The notes: generated by a model not told the origin, from the letters alone. Positions 43,452 to 53,177 are shown, counted from the first letter of the stretch. The stretch: 64,000 nucleotides of DNA from Segatella copri DSM 18205 (GCF_025151535.1 NZ_CP102288.1:3261515-3325514), one strand, 5' to 3'. Numbers and translations are program-made.

Positions 43452-44226
43452 GAAGTTTCGCATGTGGTTCAAGTACGGGCTGAAGGCCCAAAAGCCCCAG
43501 AAGCAGCACGCCCTGAAAGGGCAGAAGCTCCTAGCCCAGGGCATCGCCCTGGGTATAATAGCAATCAGCAAGGCGCCCTGTAAGGGCAAAAGCCTTACAA
43601 CACCAATCTTCCTTAATCCCGGAACACGAATTTTTCATTATATTCCACATTATATAATTCCAAGAATGCTCTATATTCCTCTGCAAACGAATGCTTGCTG
43701 TGATGCTCTTTCTGATTGTCAATATATTGCAATGTTTTGTCCACAACGGATTGACTGATGGAATATGCGGCATAACCACCCTGCCATGCGAAAAAATGAT
43801 AATAACCCGGATCAAGGTCCTTTATCCATCTACTGCTGTTTCGCTTGATTTCCTCAACTATTTCGGAAATCGTGACATCTTTTGATAATATGAACAATAC
43901 ATGAACATGATCGCCTATACCACCAGCCTTTATCTCGGTACATCCCGCTGTCTTTACAAGTTTGCCGATATAACAATGGAGTCGTTCCAAATCATTTTCA
44001 CGGATTTGGGGGCTCGTTGATTTGATGTGGAAAATCAAATGGATGTAAATTTTTGATAAGGATTGCGCCATATTATTAAAGCTTTTGCCCTTACAGGGCG
44101 TTGGTTTGTATATCATAATACCCAGGGCGTTGCCCTGGGCTAGGAGCTTCTGCCCTTTCAGGGCGTGTGGGGACATGATGGTGTTCTGATGCCTGGGGCG
44201 TGTGGAGCTTACATGCGAAACTTGAG
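43452..44226. mobile_element. RAYT/REP element, copy 1
   Basis: A 775-bp unit bounded by a perfect 12-bp inverted repeat (AAGTTTCGCATG at 43453-43464, CATGCGAAACTT at 44212-44223). Inside, three palindromes face each other across the transposase gene: GCCCTGAAAGGGC (43510-43522), CCCAGGGCATCGCCCTGGG (43535-43553) and GCCCTGTAAGGGC (43575-43587) on the left; their mirror set at 44087-44099, 44121-44139 and 44152-44164 on the right. This is the arrangement of REP-associated tyrosine transposases with REP hairpins. Confidence 0.75.
43613..44071 (-). CDS. REP-associated tyrosine transposase (IS200-like), copy 1
   Basis: A 152-residue Y1 transposase of the IS200/IS605-like TnpA_REP (RAYT) group. 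The metal-binding HUH motif is HVHVLFIL (about 63-70) and the catalytic Tyr lies in FAWQGGYAAYSIS (about 110-120). Such enzymes cut single-stranded REP hairpins. ATG at 44071 (MAQSLSKIYIHLIFH) is chosen; the frame is open further upstream but there it only translates REP palindromes. The copy at 45604-46062 is almost identical. Confidence 0.85.
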   Translation of the reverse strand: MAQSLSKIYIHLIFHIKSTSPQIRENDLERLHCYIGKLVKTAGCTEIKAGGIGDHVHVLFILSKDVTISEIVEEIKRNSSRWIKDLDPGYYHFFAWQGGYAAYSISQSVVDKTLQYIDNQKEHHSKHSFAEEYRAFLELYNVEYNEKFVFRD

Positions 44227-44230
44227 TTTT

Positions 44231-45154
44231 TTATGAATTGCTCAGATTCTTAATGATTTCCAAAGGTAGCTGGGTAGCTTTGGAAACCTGTTCGGCAGGA
44301 AGTCCCATTGCCAGCAATCGTTGTGCTATTTCTGTGTTGGCCTCATGCTTGCCTTCTGCTCTACCTTTCTCCATACCTTTTTCCATACCTTTCTCCATAC
44401 CTTCCGCAAGACCTTCTTGCTTACCTTTTTCCTTACCTTTCTGGTAGCTGTCATCTATGAGGGTTCTTTCAACGCTTACGGAATCCCAAAACTTGTCGTA
44501 GGCTCTGAGCTCGGCATCCGAGAAACCGGAAATCTCCAGTTCCTCTACGGCTTTTCCAATCTCCGGGTCATTGAGCAGGTCGGCAGGAATATCCTTCGTA
44601 TTGGAATTGATTTCCGTGAGGAAACGGAGCCACAATACCATCATGCGCTTGTCGGCAATGGAATGAGGAGTGAACTTAGGGAGTTCTATGAAGGTGAAAT
44701 GCAAGCCCTCAATGACCTTATTGCTGTCCTTATCGTGCACGATGCGGTAGTTGTGGATGAAATCCGGAGTATCATGCGCAAAGATATCATTTATCAGGTT
44801 GAGAGAATACACTGGTTGCAGTTCGCTGTATTTGCCTCCCTTTTTTGCCTGACTCACATAGAGCTTGGATGCATTGAACAGTACTCGCTGCTGGAATGCG
44901 TCAGACCATTCCATCTGCATTTCCACGCAGAACTTCCTGCCTCTGACATCCGTGCAGAGTACATCCACTATGGTGTTCTTGCCCCCTTCGAGCTGGGGCA
45001 CAAGTTCTGTAGGCAGATACTTGATTTCGCGTATCTGCTCCTCGTCGCTGAGTGGCAGGAGGGCGTTCAGAAGACTGATCAGTCTTTTAGGATGATTGCC
45101 GAATATCTTCTTGAACGTAAGGTCTGCCTTGGGGTCTAAGTACTTCATAACCAT
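44231..45154 (-). CDS. Rpn-family PD-(D/E)XK nuclease, copy 1
   Basis: A protein of about 307 residues of the Rpn/PDDEXK group, recombination-promoting nucleases often found as multicopy genes. The N-terminal part reads YLDPKADLTFKKIFGNHPKRLISLLNALLPL; the nuclease core is IVDVLCTD ... FCVEMQMEW (Asp, then ExQ). Near the C-terminus is a coiled tract of EGMEKG/EKGKQEG repeats, then AQRLLAMGLPAEQVSKATQLPLEIIKNL. ATG at 45154 is chosen because the upstream in-frame start at 45178 falls inside the -7 box (TAACTTTG, 45183-45176). It lies 5 bp after the RAYT element boundary, in the same direction as the transposase. Confidence 0.82.
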   Translation of the reverse strand: MVMKYLDPKADLTFKKIFGNHPKRLISLLNALLPLSDEEQIREIKYLPTELVPQLEGGKNTIVDVLCTDVRGRKFCVEMQMEWSDAFQQRVLFNASKLYVSQAKKGGKYSELQPVYSLNLINDIFAHDTPDFIHNYRIVHDKDSNKVIEGLHFTFIELPKFTPHSIADKRMMVLWLRFLTEINSNTKDIPADLLNDPEIGKAVEELEISGFSDAELRAYDKFWDSVSVERTLIDDSYQKGKEKGKQEGLAEGMEKGMEKGMEKGRAEGKHEANTEIAQRLLAMGLPAEQVSKATQLPLEIIKNLSNS

Positions 45155-45291
45155 CTGTTTTAAAATTCCATGCCGCAAAGTTACGGTTTTATTTTCATAT
45201 CTGCAAGAGATTTCTGGGAAAAGTTGCTGAAAAAGTTAGGAACCCACATATTTTATGTTATAAGGTAAATATCTGTGTAAATCAGGGATAA

Positions 45292-45330
45292 GGGTCTATA
45301 TGCCACGATGAAAAGGTGGCGTATAGATCC
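45292..45330. repeat. Hairpin upstream of the Rpn gene (copies at 45292 and 47247)
   Basis: GGGTCTATATGCCAC (45292-45306) pairs with GTGGCGTATAGATCC (45316-45330): 15 bp with two G-U pairs and a 9-nt loop. The second unit has it at 47247-47285. The rest of the stretch between the Rpn promoter and the next REP cluster (45184-45490) shows no gene. Confidence 0.6.
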
Positions 45331-45603
45331 TTGATTATATGGTGATATTTGTAATCTACATCTCCGCTTTCTGCATCTTTATCTCCTCTGCCGAAGGAAA
45401 GAGAAGAAGCAGAACGCAGGCTAAACGCAAGCAGCACGCCCTGAACCAACGGTCACCGGCCGAAGGGAAAGGTAAAGGGCAGAAGCCCCAGAAGCAGCAC
45501 GCCCTGAAAGGGCAGAAGCTCCTAGCCCAGGGCATCGCCCTGGGTATGATAGCAAACAGCAAGGCGCCCTGTAAGGGCAAAAGCCTTACAACACCAATCT
45601 TCC

Positions 45604-46062
45604 TTAATCCCGGAACACGAATTTTTCATTATATTCCACATTATATAATTCCAAGAATGCTCTATATTCCTCTGCAAACGAATGCTTGCTGTGATGCTCT
45701 TTCTGATTGTCAATATATTGCAATGTTTTGTCCACAACGGATTGACTGATGGAATATGCGGCATAACCACCCTGCCATGCGAAAAAATGATAATAACCCG
45801 GATCAAGGTCCTTTATCCATCTACTGCTGTTTCGCTTGATTTCCTCAACTATTTCGGAAATCGTGACATCTTTGGATAATATGAACAATACATGAACATG
45901 ATCGCCTATACCACCAGCCTTTATCTCGGTACATCCCGCTGTCTTTACAAGTTTGCCGATATAACAATGGAGTCGTTCCAAATCATTTTCACGGATTTGG
46001 GGGCTCGTTGATTTGATGTGGAAAATCAAATGGATGTAAATTTTTGATAAGGATTGCGCCAT
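45604..46062 (-). CDS. REP-associated tyrosine transposase, copy 2
   Basis: A 152-residue protein, identical in the residues I compared to the copy at 43613-44071, including the HUH and Tyr motifs. The few base differences seen (for example near 45874) do not break the frame, so both copies appear intact. Its right-hand REP cluster and CATGCGAAACTT end (46203-46214) are present, but the left AAGTTTCGCATG end is missing, so this copy could not move alone as a full element. Confidence 0.83.
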   Translation of the reverse strand: MAQSLSKIYIHLIFHIKSTSPQIRENDLERLHCYIGKLVKTAGCTEIKAGGIGDHVHVLFILSKDVTISEIVEEIKRNSSRWIKDLDPGYYHFFAWQGGYAAYSISQSVVDKTLQYIDNQKEHHSKHSFAEEYRAFLELYNVEYNEKFVFRD

Positions 46063-46221
46063 ATTATTAAAGCTTTTGCCCTTACAGGGCGTTGGTTTGT
46101 ATATCATAATACCCAGGGCGTTGCCCTGGGCTAGGAGCTTCTGCCCTTTCAGGGCGTGTGGGGACATGATGGTGTTCTGATGCCTGGGGCGTGTGGAGCT
46201 TACATGCGAAACTTGAGTTTT

Positions 46222-47109
46222 TTATGTATTGCTCAGATTCTTAATGATTTCCAAAGGTAGCTGGGTAGCTTTGGCAACCTGTTCGGCAGAAAGTCCCATT
46301 GCCAGCAATCGTTGTGCTGTTTCTGTGTTGGCCTCATGCTTGCCTTCTGCTCTACCTTTCTCCATACCTTCCGCCATGCCTTCTTCCATTCCTTTCTGAT
46401 ATCTGTCATCCAGAAGGGTTCTTTCAACGCTTACGGAATCCCAAAACTTATCGTAGGCTCTGAGCTCGGCATCCGAGAAACCGGAAATCTCCAGTTCCTC
46501 TACGGCTTTTCCAATCTCTGGGTCATTGAGCAGATCTGAAGGAATATCCTTCGTATTGGAATTGATTTCTGTGAGGAAACGGAGCCACAATACCATCATG
46601 CGCTTGTCGGCAATGGAATGAGGAGTGAACTTAGGGAGTTCTATGAAGGTGAAATGCAAGCCCTCGATGACCTTATTGCTGTCCTTATCGTGCACGATGC
46701 GGTAGTTGTGGATGAAATCCGGAGTATCATGCGCAAAGATATCATTTATCAGGTTGAGAGAATACACTGGTTGCAGTTCGCTGTATTTGCCTCCCTTTTT
46801 TGCCTGACTCACATAGAGCTTGGATGCATTGAACAGTACTCGCTGCTGGAATGCGTCAGACCATTCCATCTGCATTTCCACGCAGAACTTCCTGCCTCTG
46901 ACATCCGTGCAGAGTACATCCACTATGGTGTTCTTGCCCCCTTCGAGCTGGGGCACAAGTTCTGTAGGCAGATACTTGATTTCGCGTATCTGCTCCTCGT
47001 CGCTGAGTGGCAGGAGGGCGTTCAGAAGACTGATTAGTCTTTTAGGATGATTGCCGAATATCTTCTTGAACGTAAGGTCTGCCTTGGGATCTAAGTACTT
47101 CATAACCAT
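46222..47109 (-). CDS. Rpn-family PD-(D/E)XK nuclease, copy 2
   Basis: A protein of about 295 residues, nearly identical to the Rpn protein at 44231-45154 but 12 residues shorter in the charged repeat tract (MEEGMAEGMEKG instead of the longer run of EGMEKG/EKG units). A handful of substitutions are scattered elsewhere. The ExQ nuclease motif is intact. Its promoter box TAACTTTG lies at 47138-47131. The start is placed by the same argument as for copy 1. Confidence 0.82.
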   Translation of the reverse strand: MVMKYLDPKADLTFKKIFGNHPKRLISLLNALLPLSDEEQIREIKYLPTELVPQLEGGKNTIVDVLCTDVRGRKFCVEMQMEWSDAFQQRVLFNASKLYVSQAKKGGKYSELQPVYSLNLINDIFAHDTPDFIHNYRIVHDKDSNKVIEGLHFTFIELPKFTPHSIADKRMMVLWLRFLTEINSNTKDIPSDLLNDPEIGKAVEELEISGFSDAELRAYDKFWDSVSVERTLLDDRYQKGMEEGMAEGMEKGRAEGKHEANTETAQRLLAMGLSAEQVAKATQLPLEIIKNLSNT

Positions 47110-47480
47110 CTGTTTTAAAATTCCATGCCGCAAAGTTACGGTTTTATTTTCATATCTGCAAGAGATTTCTGGGAAAAGTTGCTGAAAAAGTTAGGAACCC
47201 ACATATTTTATGTTATAAGGTAAATATCTGTGTAAATCTGGGATAAGGGTCTATATGCCACGATGAAAAGGTGGCGTATAGATCCTTGATTATATGGTGA
47301 TATTTGTAATCTACATCTCCGCTTTCTGCATCTTTATCTCCTCTGCCGAAGGAAAGAGAAGAAGCAGAACGCAGGCTAAACGCAAGCAGCACGCCCTTTC
47401 AGGGCGTGTAGGGTAAAACATGCGAAACTTCAGTAACGAATTAATCTATATAATATAAATAATAAACAAATGGTATAAAA

Positions 47481-47535
47481 AATCCCAGAATTGCTCTTCC
47501 AAGCAGTTCTGGGATTTATTATGTCTGATAGTTTG
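47481..47535. repeat. Displaced copy of the CE6-CE1 terminator
   Basis: A 55-bp segment identical to 48056-48110 except for one clear base change (TTG versus TCG in the loop). It contains the AATCCCAGAA/TTCTGGGATT stem. The two copies are 575 bp apart and bracket the three 22-bp arrays, so the bracketed DNA may have been inserted or duplicated here. Confidence 0.7.
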
Positions 47536-47564
47536 CCATGATGTGCTTCCGTTTGCCTACAGAC

Positions 47565-47652
47565 ATGGCTGCGTGGGGTTAAGAATATGACTGCATTGGG
47601 TTAAGAATATGACTGCATTGGGTTACGGATACGACTCCGTAGGCTAACGGAG
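47565..47652. repeat. 22-bp tandem array A, 4 units
   Basis: Four contiguous 22-bp units start at 47565, 47587, 47609 and 47631. The core reads ATGACTGCATTGGGTTA, and the units drift from each other by a few bases. There are no spacers between units. Confidence 0.7.
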
Positions 47653-47678
47653 ACGTATCCTTCAGCTTGTCGAGATAT

Positions 47679-47766
47679 CTGCGTCAGCTGATTGAGTCAC
47701 TTGAGTTAGCTTACTGAACTAGTTGGGTTAGCTGATTGAACTACTTGAGTTAGCTGACAGAGCTAT
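47679..47766. repeat. 22-bp tandem array B, 4 units
   Basis: Four contiguous 22-bp units start at 47679, 47701, 47723 and 47745, with core TTGAGTTAGCTGATTGAAC. It shares TTGGGTTA with array A but stands in a different phase, 26 bp after it. Confidence 0.7.
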
Positions 47767-47861
47767 ATCTGTATTCTGTAGTATTACATGTGTATATTTT
47801 TCTAATTTAATGTCACATTTGCCACACTTATACTTAACCCTTTGATTATTAGAGGATAACG

Positions 47862-47903
47862 GGTGGCAATAAGGGGTGTTTTTATTGTCACCTTATTGCC
47901 ACC
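47862..47903. repeat. Perfect 13-bp inverted repeat
   Basis: GGTGGCAATAAGG (47862-47874) and CCTTATTGCCACC (47891-47903) enclose a 16-bp T-rich loop. It lies between arrays B and C. Confidence 0.65.
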
Positions 47904-47956
47904 TATTACCACTTTTGGCATAAAATCAGCAAAATAATGGTGTTTTTGAGGGATTT

Positions 47957-48022
47957 GCTACGTCCCGACGCAGCAAAAGTTACGTCCGGACGTAGTAAAA
48001 GATACGTCCGGACGTAATTTCA
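47957..48022. repeat. 22-bp tandem array C with palindromic core, 3 units
   Basis: Units start at 47957, 47979 and 48001. Two of them contain the perfect palindrome TACGTCCGGACGTA; the first has a diverged form (TACGTCCCGACGCA). AAAA or TTTCA separates the palindromes. Confidence 0.75.
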
Positions 48023-48055
48023 GTGCGGGAATTCAATGGCAAGAAGTATATAAAT

Positions 48056-48110
48056 AATCCCAGAATCGCTCTTCCAAGCAGTTCTGGGATTTATTATGTC
48101 TGATAGTTTG
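48056..48110 (-). terminator. Terminator of the CE6-CE1 esterase gene
   Basis: AATCCCAGAA (48056-48065) pairs with TTCTGGGATT (48082-48091). It begins 1 bp beyond the stop codon on the minus strand. A second copy is at 47481-47535. Confidence 0.7.
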
Positions 48111-48111
48111 T

Positions 48112-50025
<1,914 letters not shown>

Positions 50026-50074
50026 TTATATTTAATTAAATTATTAGATTGATTTTCATCTTCTGTTCTGTTTG

Positions 50075-50127
50075 CAAAGTTATGAAAAGATTTTCATACG
50101 TGCTTTGTCTCATTTATCAATAACTTT
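50075..50127 (-). promoter_or_regulatory. Xylan-regulon operator and promoter of CE6-CE1 (weaker match)
   Basis: On the minus strand: AAAGTTATTGATAA (50127-50114), 7 bp, AAAGCACGTATGAA (50106-50093), 10 bp, -7 box TAACTTTG (50082-50075). The first element matches the consensus at 10 of 14 bases and the spacing is exactly that of the other promoters. Confidence 0.55.
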
Positions 50128-50225
50128 TCCCTTTCTCTCATTCTTATATAATAAGGTGATTCTTTTTTCTCGTGTTTCAGAATATGTTTCATTTTGTTTC
50201 TTTTGGGGTAGATGTTATTTGTGAT

Positions 50226-50278
50226 AAAGTATTTGTTACTTGAGATAAAATGCGTTTTAATGTTTTTATCTATTTTTG
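50226..50278 (+). promoter_or_regulatory. Xylan-regulon operator and promoter before the susD remnant
   Basis: AAAGTATTTGTTAC (50226-50239, exact consensus), 7 bp, AAAATGCGTTTTAA (50247-50260), 10 bp, -7 box TATTTTTG (50271-50278). It now drives the susD remnant and, by read-through, the GH43-GH8 unit. No other promoter is visible before 50661. Confidence 0.72.
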
Positions 50279-50383
50279 CGACGTGTTTCAGCATCCTTAA
50301 AGAAATTTTTGAGAATTTAGGATGTAGCATATAATAATGTAGTATTTAGCAACTGACAAGCAGGTAAGACCAATTGGGGTGGT

Positions 50384-50542
50384 ATGATTCAGCGTTGTTG
50401 GTTCGATATCATGCGATGGAATGATACAAAGGCCATTGTGCGTTTGACTAAGGCTGGTACAGTCGTGCCACATTTGTTCTTCCCTTATCCACAGACCGTG
50501 ATGGATAAGAACCCTAACCTGAAGCAGAATCCTGGTTGGTAA
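50384..50542 (+). pseudogene. C-terminal remnant of a susD gene
   Basis: A 52-codon frame reads MIQRCWFDIMRWNDTK ... LFFPYPQTVMDKNPNLKQNPGW. This is the end of a SusD protein: the WFDLxRW helix, the FPxP region and the terminal KQNPGW, compared with the ends of the two complete SusD genes in this window. Everything before it, including the partner susC, is gone; a stop codon lies just upstream in frame. It stands about 100 bp after an intact xylan-regulon promoter and before a terminator, so a whole susCD pair was probably deleted between promoter and 3' end. Confidence 0.8.
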
Positions 50543-50606
50543 TCATGAAGTTGTTTTGTTAATATAGTGTTTTAAGTTTAAAGAACTATAGATTGTTTGA
50601 CAATTA

Positions 50607-50639
50607 GGGGGTGTTTTGAAAAAAAGCACCCCCTTTTTT
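50607..50639 (+). terminator. Terminator between the susD remnant and GH43-GH8
   Basis: GGGGGTG (50607-50613) pairs with CACCCCC (50627-50633), with T/A pairs inside, followed by TTTTTT. It ends about 22 bp before the next start codon, so the GH43-GH8 gene depends on read-through or on an unseen promoter. Confidence 0.8.
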
Positions 50640-50660
50640 CTTCTTTAAAGGAATTTACGT

Positions 50661-53177
50661 ATGAAAACATGGATGTGTGCCTTGATGCTGGCGTTATCGA
50701 CAGGAGCTTCGGCTCAGAACCCGATTATCAGCGGACAGTATTCTGCTGATCCTACGGCTCGCGTATTCAACGGGAAGGTATATCTTTATCCTTCTCATGA
50801 TATTCCGAGTCCTATCGAGAAACTGAAGGAATGGTTCTGCATGGCAGATTATCACGTTTTCTCTTCCACTAATCTTACGGAGTGGCAGGATCATGGAGTC
50901 ATCGTTTCGCAGGATAAAGTACCTTGGGCACAGGACGGCAGTTATACGATGTGGGCTCCTGACTGTGTAGAGAAAGACGGGAAATATTATTTCTATTTCC
51001 CTGCCGCTCCGAAAGGGGAGGAGAAGGGATTCGGAATAGGTGTGGCGGTTGCCGACCAGCCTGAAGGACCGTTTATGCCGATGTGGAAACCCATAGAGGG
51101 TGTGCACGGCATAGATCCTTGTGTGCTGATAGATAAGGACGGACAGGCTTATATCTACTGGGCGGGAGCAGGTTTGCACATGGCTAAGCTGAAACCAAAC
51201 ATGACGGAACTTGCCTCGGAACCCAAACTGGTAGAGGGATTGCCTGAGGGATTCAAGGAAGGACCGTTTGCCTTCGAGCGTAACGGCAAATATTATTTCA
51301 CCTTCCCTTGGGTACGTGAAAAGGATGGAACCGAAACGCTGGCTTATGCCATGGCTGCCCATCCGATGGGACCTTTTACATTCAAGGGCATCATCATGGA
51401 TGAGTCGCCTACGAAGTGCTGGACCAATCATCACAGCATCGTGGAATATCAGGGACAGTGGTATCTCTTCTATCACCATAATGATTATTCGCCTAAGTTC
51501 GACAAGAACCGCTCGGTGCGAATCGACTCTCTGAACTTCAATCCTGACGGAACGATACAGAAGGTGATACCTTCGTTAAGAGGTGTGGGATTGACGAAGG
51601 CACGTTCGCATATTCAGATTGACCGTTATTCTGCGCTGCAAGGCAAGGGTATTGGTATTGAATATCTGGATAAAAACAATTGTTTTGCCGGATGGAAGAC
51701 TCTCTTTTCTAAATCGAATACTGCCCTTATATATAATAAGGTGGATTTCGGTAATGAGAAGGTGGAAGAAATCACCGTTCGTGCCAAGTCGGCTAAGGGC
51801 GGTGTGCTCGTAGTCAGAGCCGATGGCAAGAAGGGCAATATCATCGCTAAGGTGAAGATTCCGAAGTCGGCAGCCTGGAAGAATGTCCGTGCCCAGGTGC
51901 TTCATGCTCCTCAGGGCGTTCATGCTCTCCATGTATCCTTGCAGAGTGGAGCCGACGTAGAGGTTGACTGGCTGGGCTTTGATGCGTTGCCTTGGGAAAA
52001 GGGAGCTTTTGAAACTCACCAGTATCGTAATCTCTTTGCCGAAATGGGCTATAAGCAGGCTGATATTGACAGGAAGGTGAACGAAGTGTTCAATGATGTA
52101 TTCTACGGTAAGAACAAGGTTTATTTCGAGGTGGGCGATTCCATGGGATATGTCAGCGATATAAAGAACAATGATGTGAGAACCGAAGGCATGTCGTATG
52201 GAATGATGGCTGCCGTGCAGTTTGACAAGAAGGACATCTTCGACCGCCTCTGGCGATGGAGTAAGAAATACATGCAGCATCAGGAAGGACCTTATAAGGG
52301 CTATTTCGCATGGAGCTGCAAGACTGATGGAACGAGAAATGCCCAGGGAGCCGCATCGGATGGTGAACTCTATTTCGTAACTTCGCTCATCTTTGCATCC
52401 AACCGATGGGGCAATGATACAGGCATCAACTATCTGAAGGAAGCGCAGCATATTCTGGATTGCAGCATGCAGAAGGCGGGAATGGACCGCACAGCTCCGC
52501 TCATCAATCTCGAACATCAGCTCATCACCTTTACGCCCGATCATTGGGGCGGGAAGTTTACCGATCCTTCTTACCATCTCCCTGCCTTTTACGAGGTTTG
52601 GGCTAATTGGGCTAACGACGGACGGTCCCAGTTCTGGAAGGAGTGTGCTGAGAAAAGCCGTGAGTTTCTGCATAAGTGTATCAATGAGAAGACGGGCTTG
52701 AACCCGGACTATTGCAACTATGATGGCAGTCTGATGAAGACCGGTCGGTTGCTGGGTGATGCATTCCGCTACGATTCATGGCGTGTTCCTATGAACATAG
52801 CGCTCGATTATTCCTGGGCTTGCAAGGATAAGGAGTGGCAGCAGAAATATGCCAATACGCTGCAAAACTTCCTGTATAGTAAGGGCATTGATTCTTTCCT
52901 GGACCAGTATAATGTAGATGGAACGATGGTAGAAGATATTCTGCCGGCAGGTACAGCTCCTAAGGCACTCCGCCATTCTATCGGTTTTGTTGCCACTTCG
53001 GCTGCGGCTTCATTGGTCAGCAATCATGTGAAGGGCAGGGAATTCGTCAGTCATTTCTGGAATGCCAAGCATGAACCGGATAAAGAAGGCTTCTTCGATG
53101 GCTACTACGACGGACTGTTGCGTCTCTTCGCCTTCATGCATCTGAGTGGCCGTTATCAGATTATCGAACCTCAATAA
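50661..53177 (+). CDS. GH43-CBM-GH8 fusion enzyme
   Basis: An 838-residue exported protein with two catalytic domains. The GH43 propeller covers about 20-310: Asp30 in SADPTARV, Asp in GIDPCVLI, acid Glu in FKEGPFAFE. A CBM6-like sandwich follows (about 325-450; GWKTLFSKSNTALIYNKVDFG, VDWLGFDAL). The rest (about 460-838) is a GH8 (alpha/alpha)6 barrel with the signature VRTEGMSYGMM (Glu509), WSCKTDGT and GFFDGYYDG, closest in pattern to reducing-end xylose-releasing exo-oligoxylanases. One polypeptide would therefore trim xylo-oligosaccharides from side chain and reducing end. It starts a rightward run (13-, 20- and 66-bp gaps) with the next three genes. Confidence 0.85.
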   Translation: MKTWMCALMLALSTGASAQNPIISGQYSADPTARVFNGKVYLYPSHDIPSPIEKLKEWFCMADYHVFSSTNLTEWQDHGVIVSQDKVPWAQDGSYTMWAPDCVEKDGKYYFYFPAAPKGEEKGFGIGVAVADQPEGPFMPMWKPIEGVHGIDPCVLIDKDGQAYIYWAGAGLHMAKLKPNMTELASEPKLVEGLPEGFKEGPFAFERNGKYYFTFPWVREKDGTETLAYAMAAHPMGPFTFKGIIMDESPTKCWTNHHSIVEYQGQWYLFYHHNDYSPKFDKNRSVRIDSLNFNPDGTIQKVIPSLRGVGLTKARSHIQIDRYSALQGKGIGIEYLDKNNCFAGWKTLFSKSNTALIYNKVDFGNEKVEEITVRAKSAKGGVLVVRADGKKGNIIAKVKIPKSAAWKNVRAQVLHAPQGVHALHVSLQSGADVEVDWLGFDALPWEKGAFETHQYRNLFAEMGYKQADIDRKVNEVFNDVFYGKNKVYFEVGDSMGYVSDIKNNDVRTEGMSYGMMAAVQFDKKDIFDRLWRWSKKYMQHQEGPYKGYFAWSCKTDGTRNAQGAASDGELYFVTSLIFASNRWGNDTGINYLKEAQHILDCSMQKAGMDRTAPLINLEHQLITFTPDHWGGKFTDPSYHLPAFYEVWANWANDGRSQFWKECAEKSREFLHKCINEKTGLNPDYCNYDGSLMKTGRLLGDAFRYDSWRVPMNIALDYSWACKDKEWQQKYANTLQNFLYSKGIDSFLDQYNVDGTMVEDILPAGTAPKALRHSIGFVATSAAASLVSNHVKGREFVSHFWNAKHEPDKEGFFDGYYDGLLRLFAFMHLSGRYQIIEPQ

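Larger units (their letters stand above)
43487..47431. repeat. Tandem duplication of a 2-kb REP-transposase-nuclease module
   Basis: Two nearly identical units lie head to tail: about 43487-45440 and 45478-47400. Corresponding points are 1991 bp apart at the left and 1955 bp apart after the Rpn gene, because the second Rpn copy is 36 bp shorter. The array ends with a half REP palindrome and CATGCGAAACTT at 47419-47430, the inverse of the element end at 43453. A short divergent stretch (about 45441-45480) joins the units. Confidence 0.85.
47110..48111. other. Non-coding kilobase between the Rpn copy and the CE6-CE1 gene
   Basis: No convincing gene is seen here. It holds the Rpn promoter (47131-47138), a hairpin (47247-47285), the end of the REP module (to 47430), two copies of a terminator (47481-47535, 48056-48110), three arrays of 22-bp repeats and a 13-bp inverted repeat. 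Each is listed separately. Confidence 0.6.

Noticed and set aside
43462..43758. Plus-strand frame reading through the REP palindromes and opposite the transposase
   Set aside because: It translates palindromic repeats and the antisense of the transposase; the same frame recurs in the second unit only because the DNA is duplicated.
45155..45178. Upstream start of the Rpn proteins (MRHGILKQ)
   Set aside because: The start codon would lie within the -7 box; the same holds for the second copy at 47133.
47565..48022. 22-bp tandem repeats as a CRISPR array
   Set aside because: Units are contiguous with no unique spacers, they differ from one another, and no cas genes are nearby.
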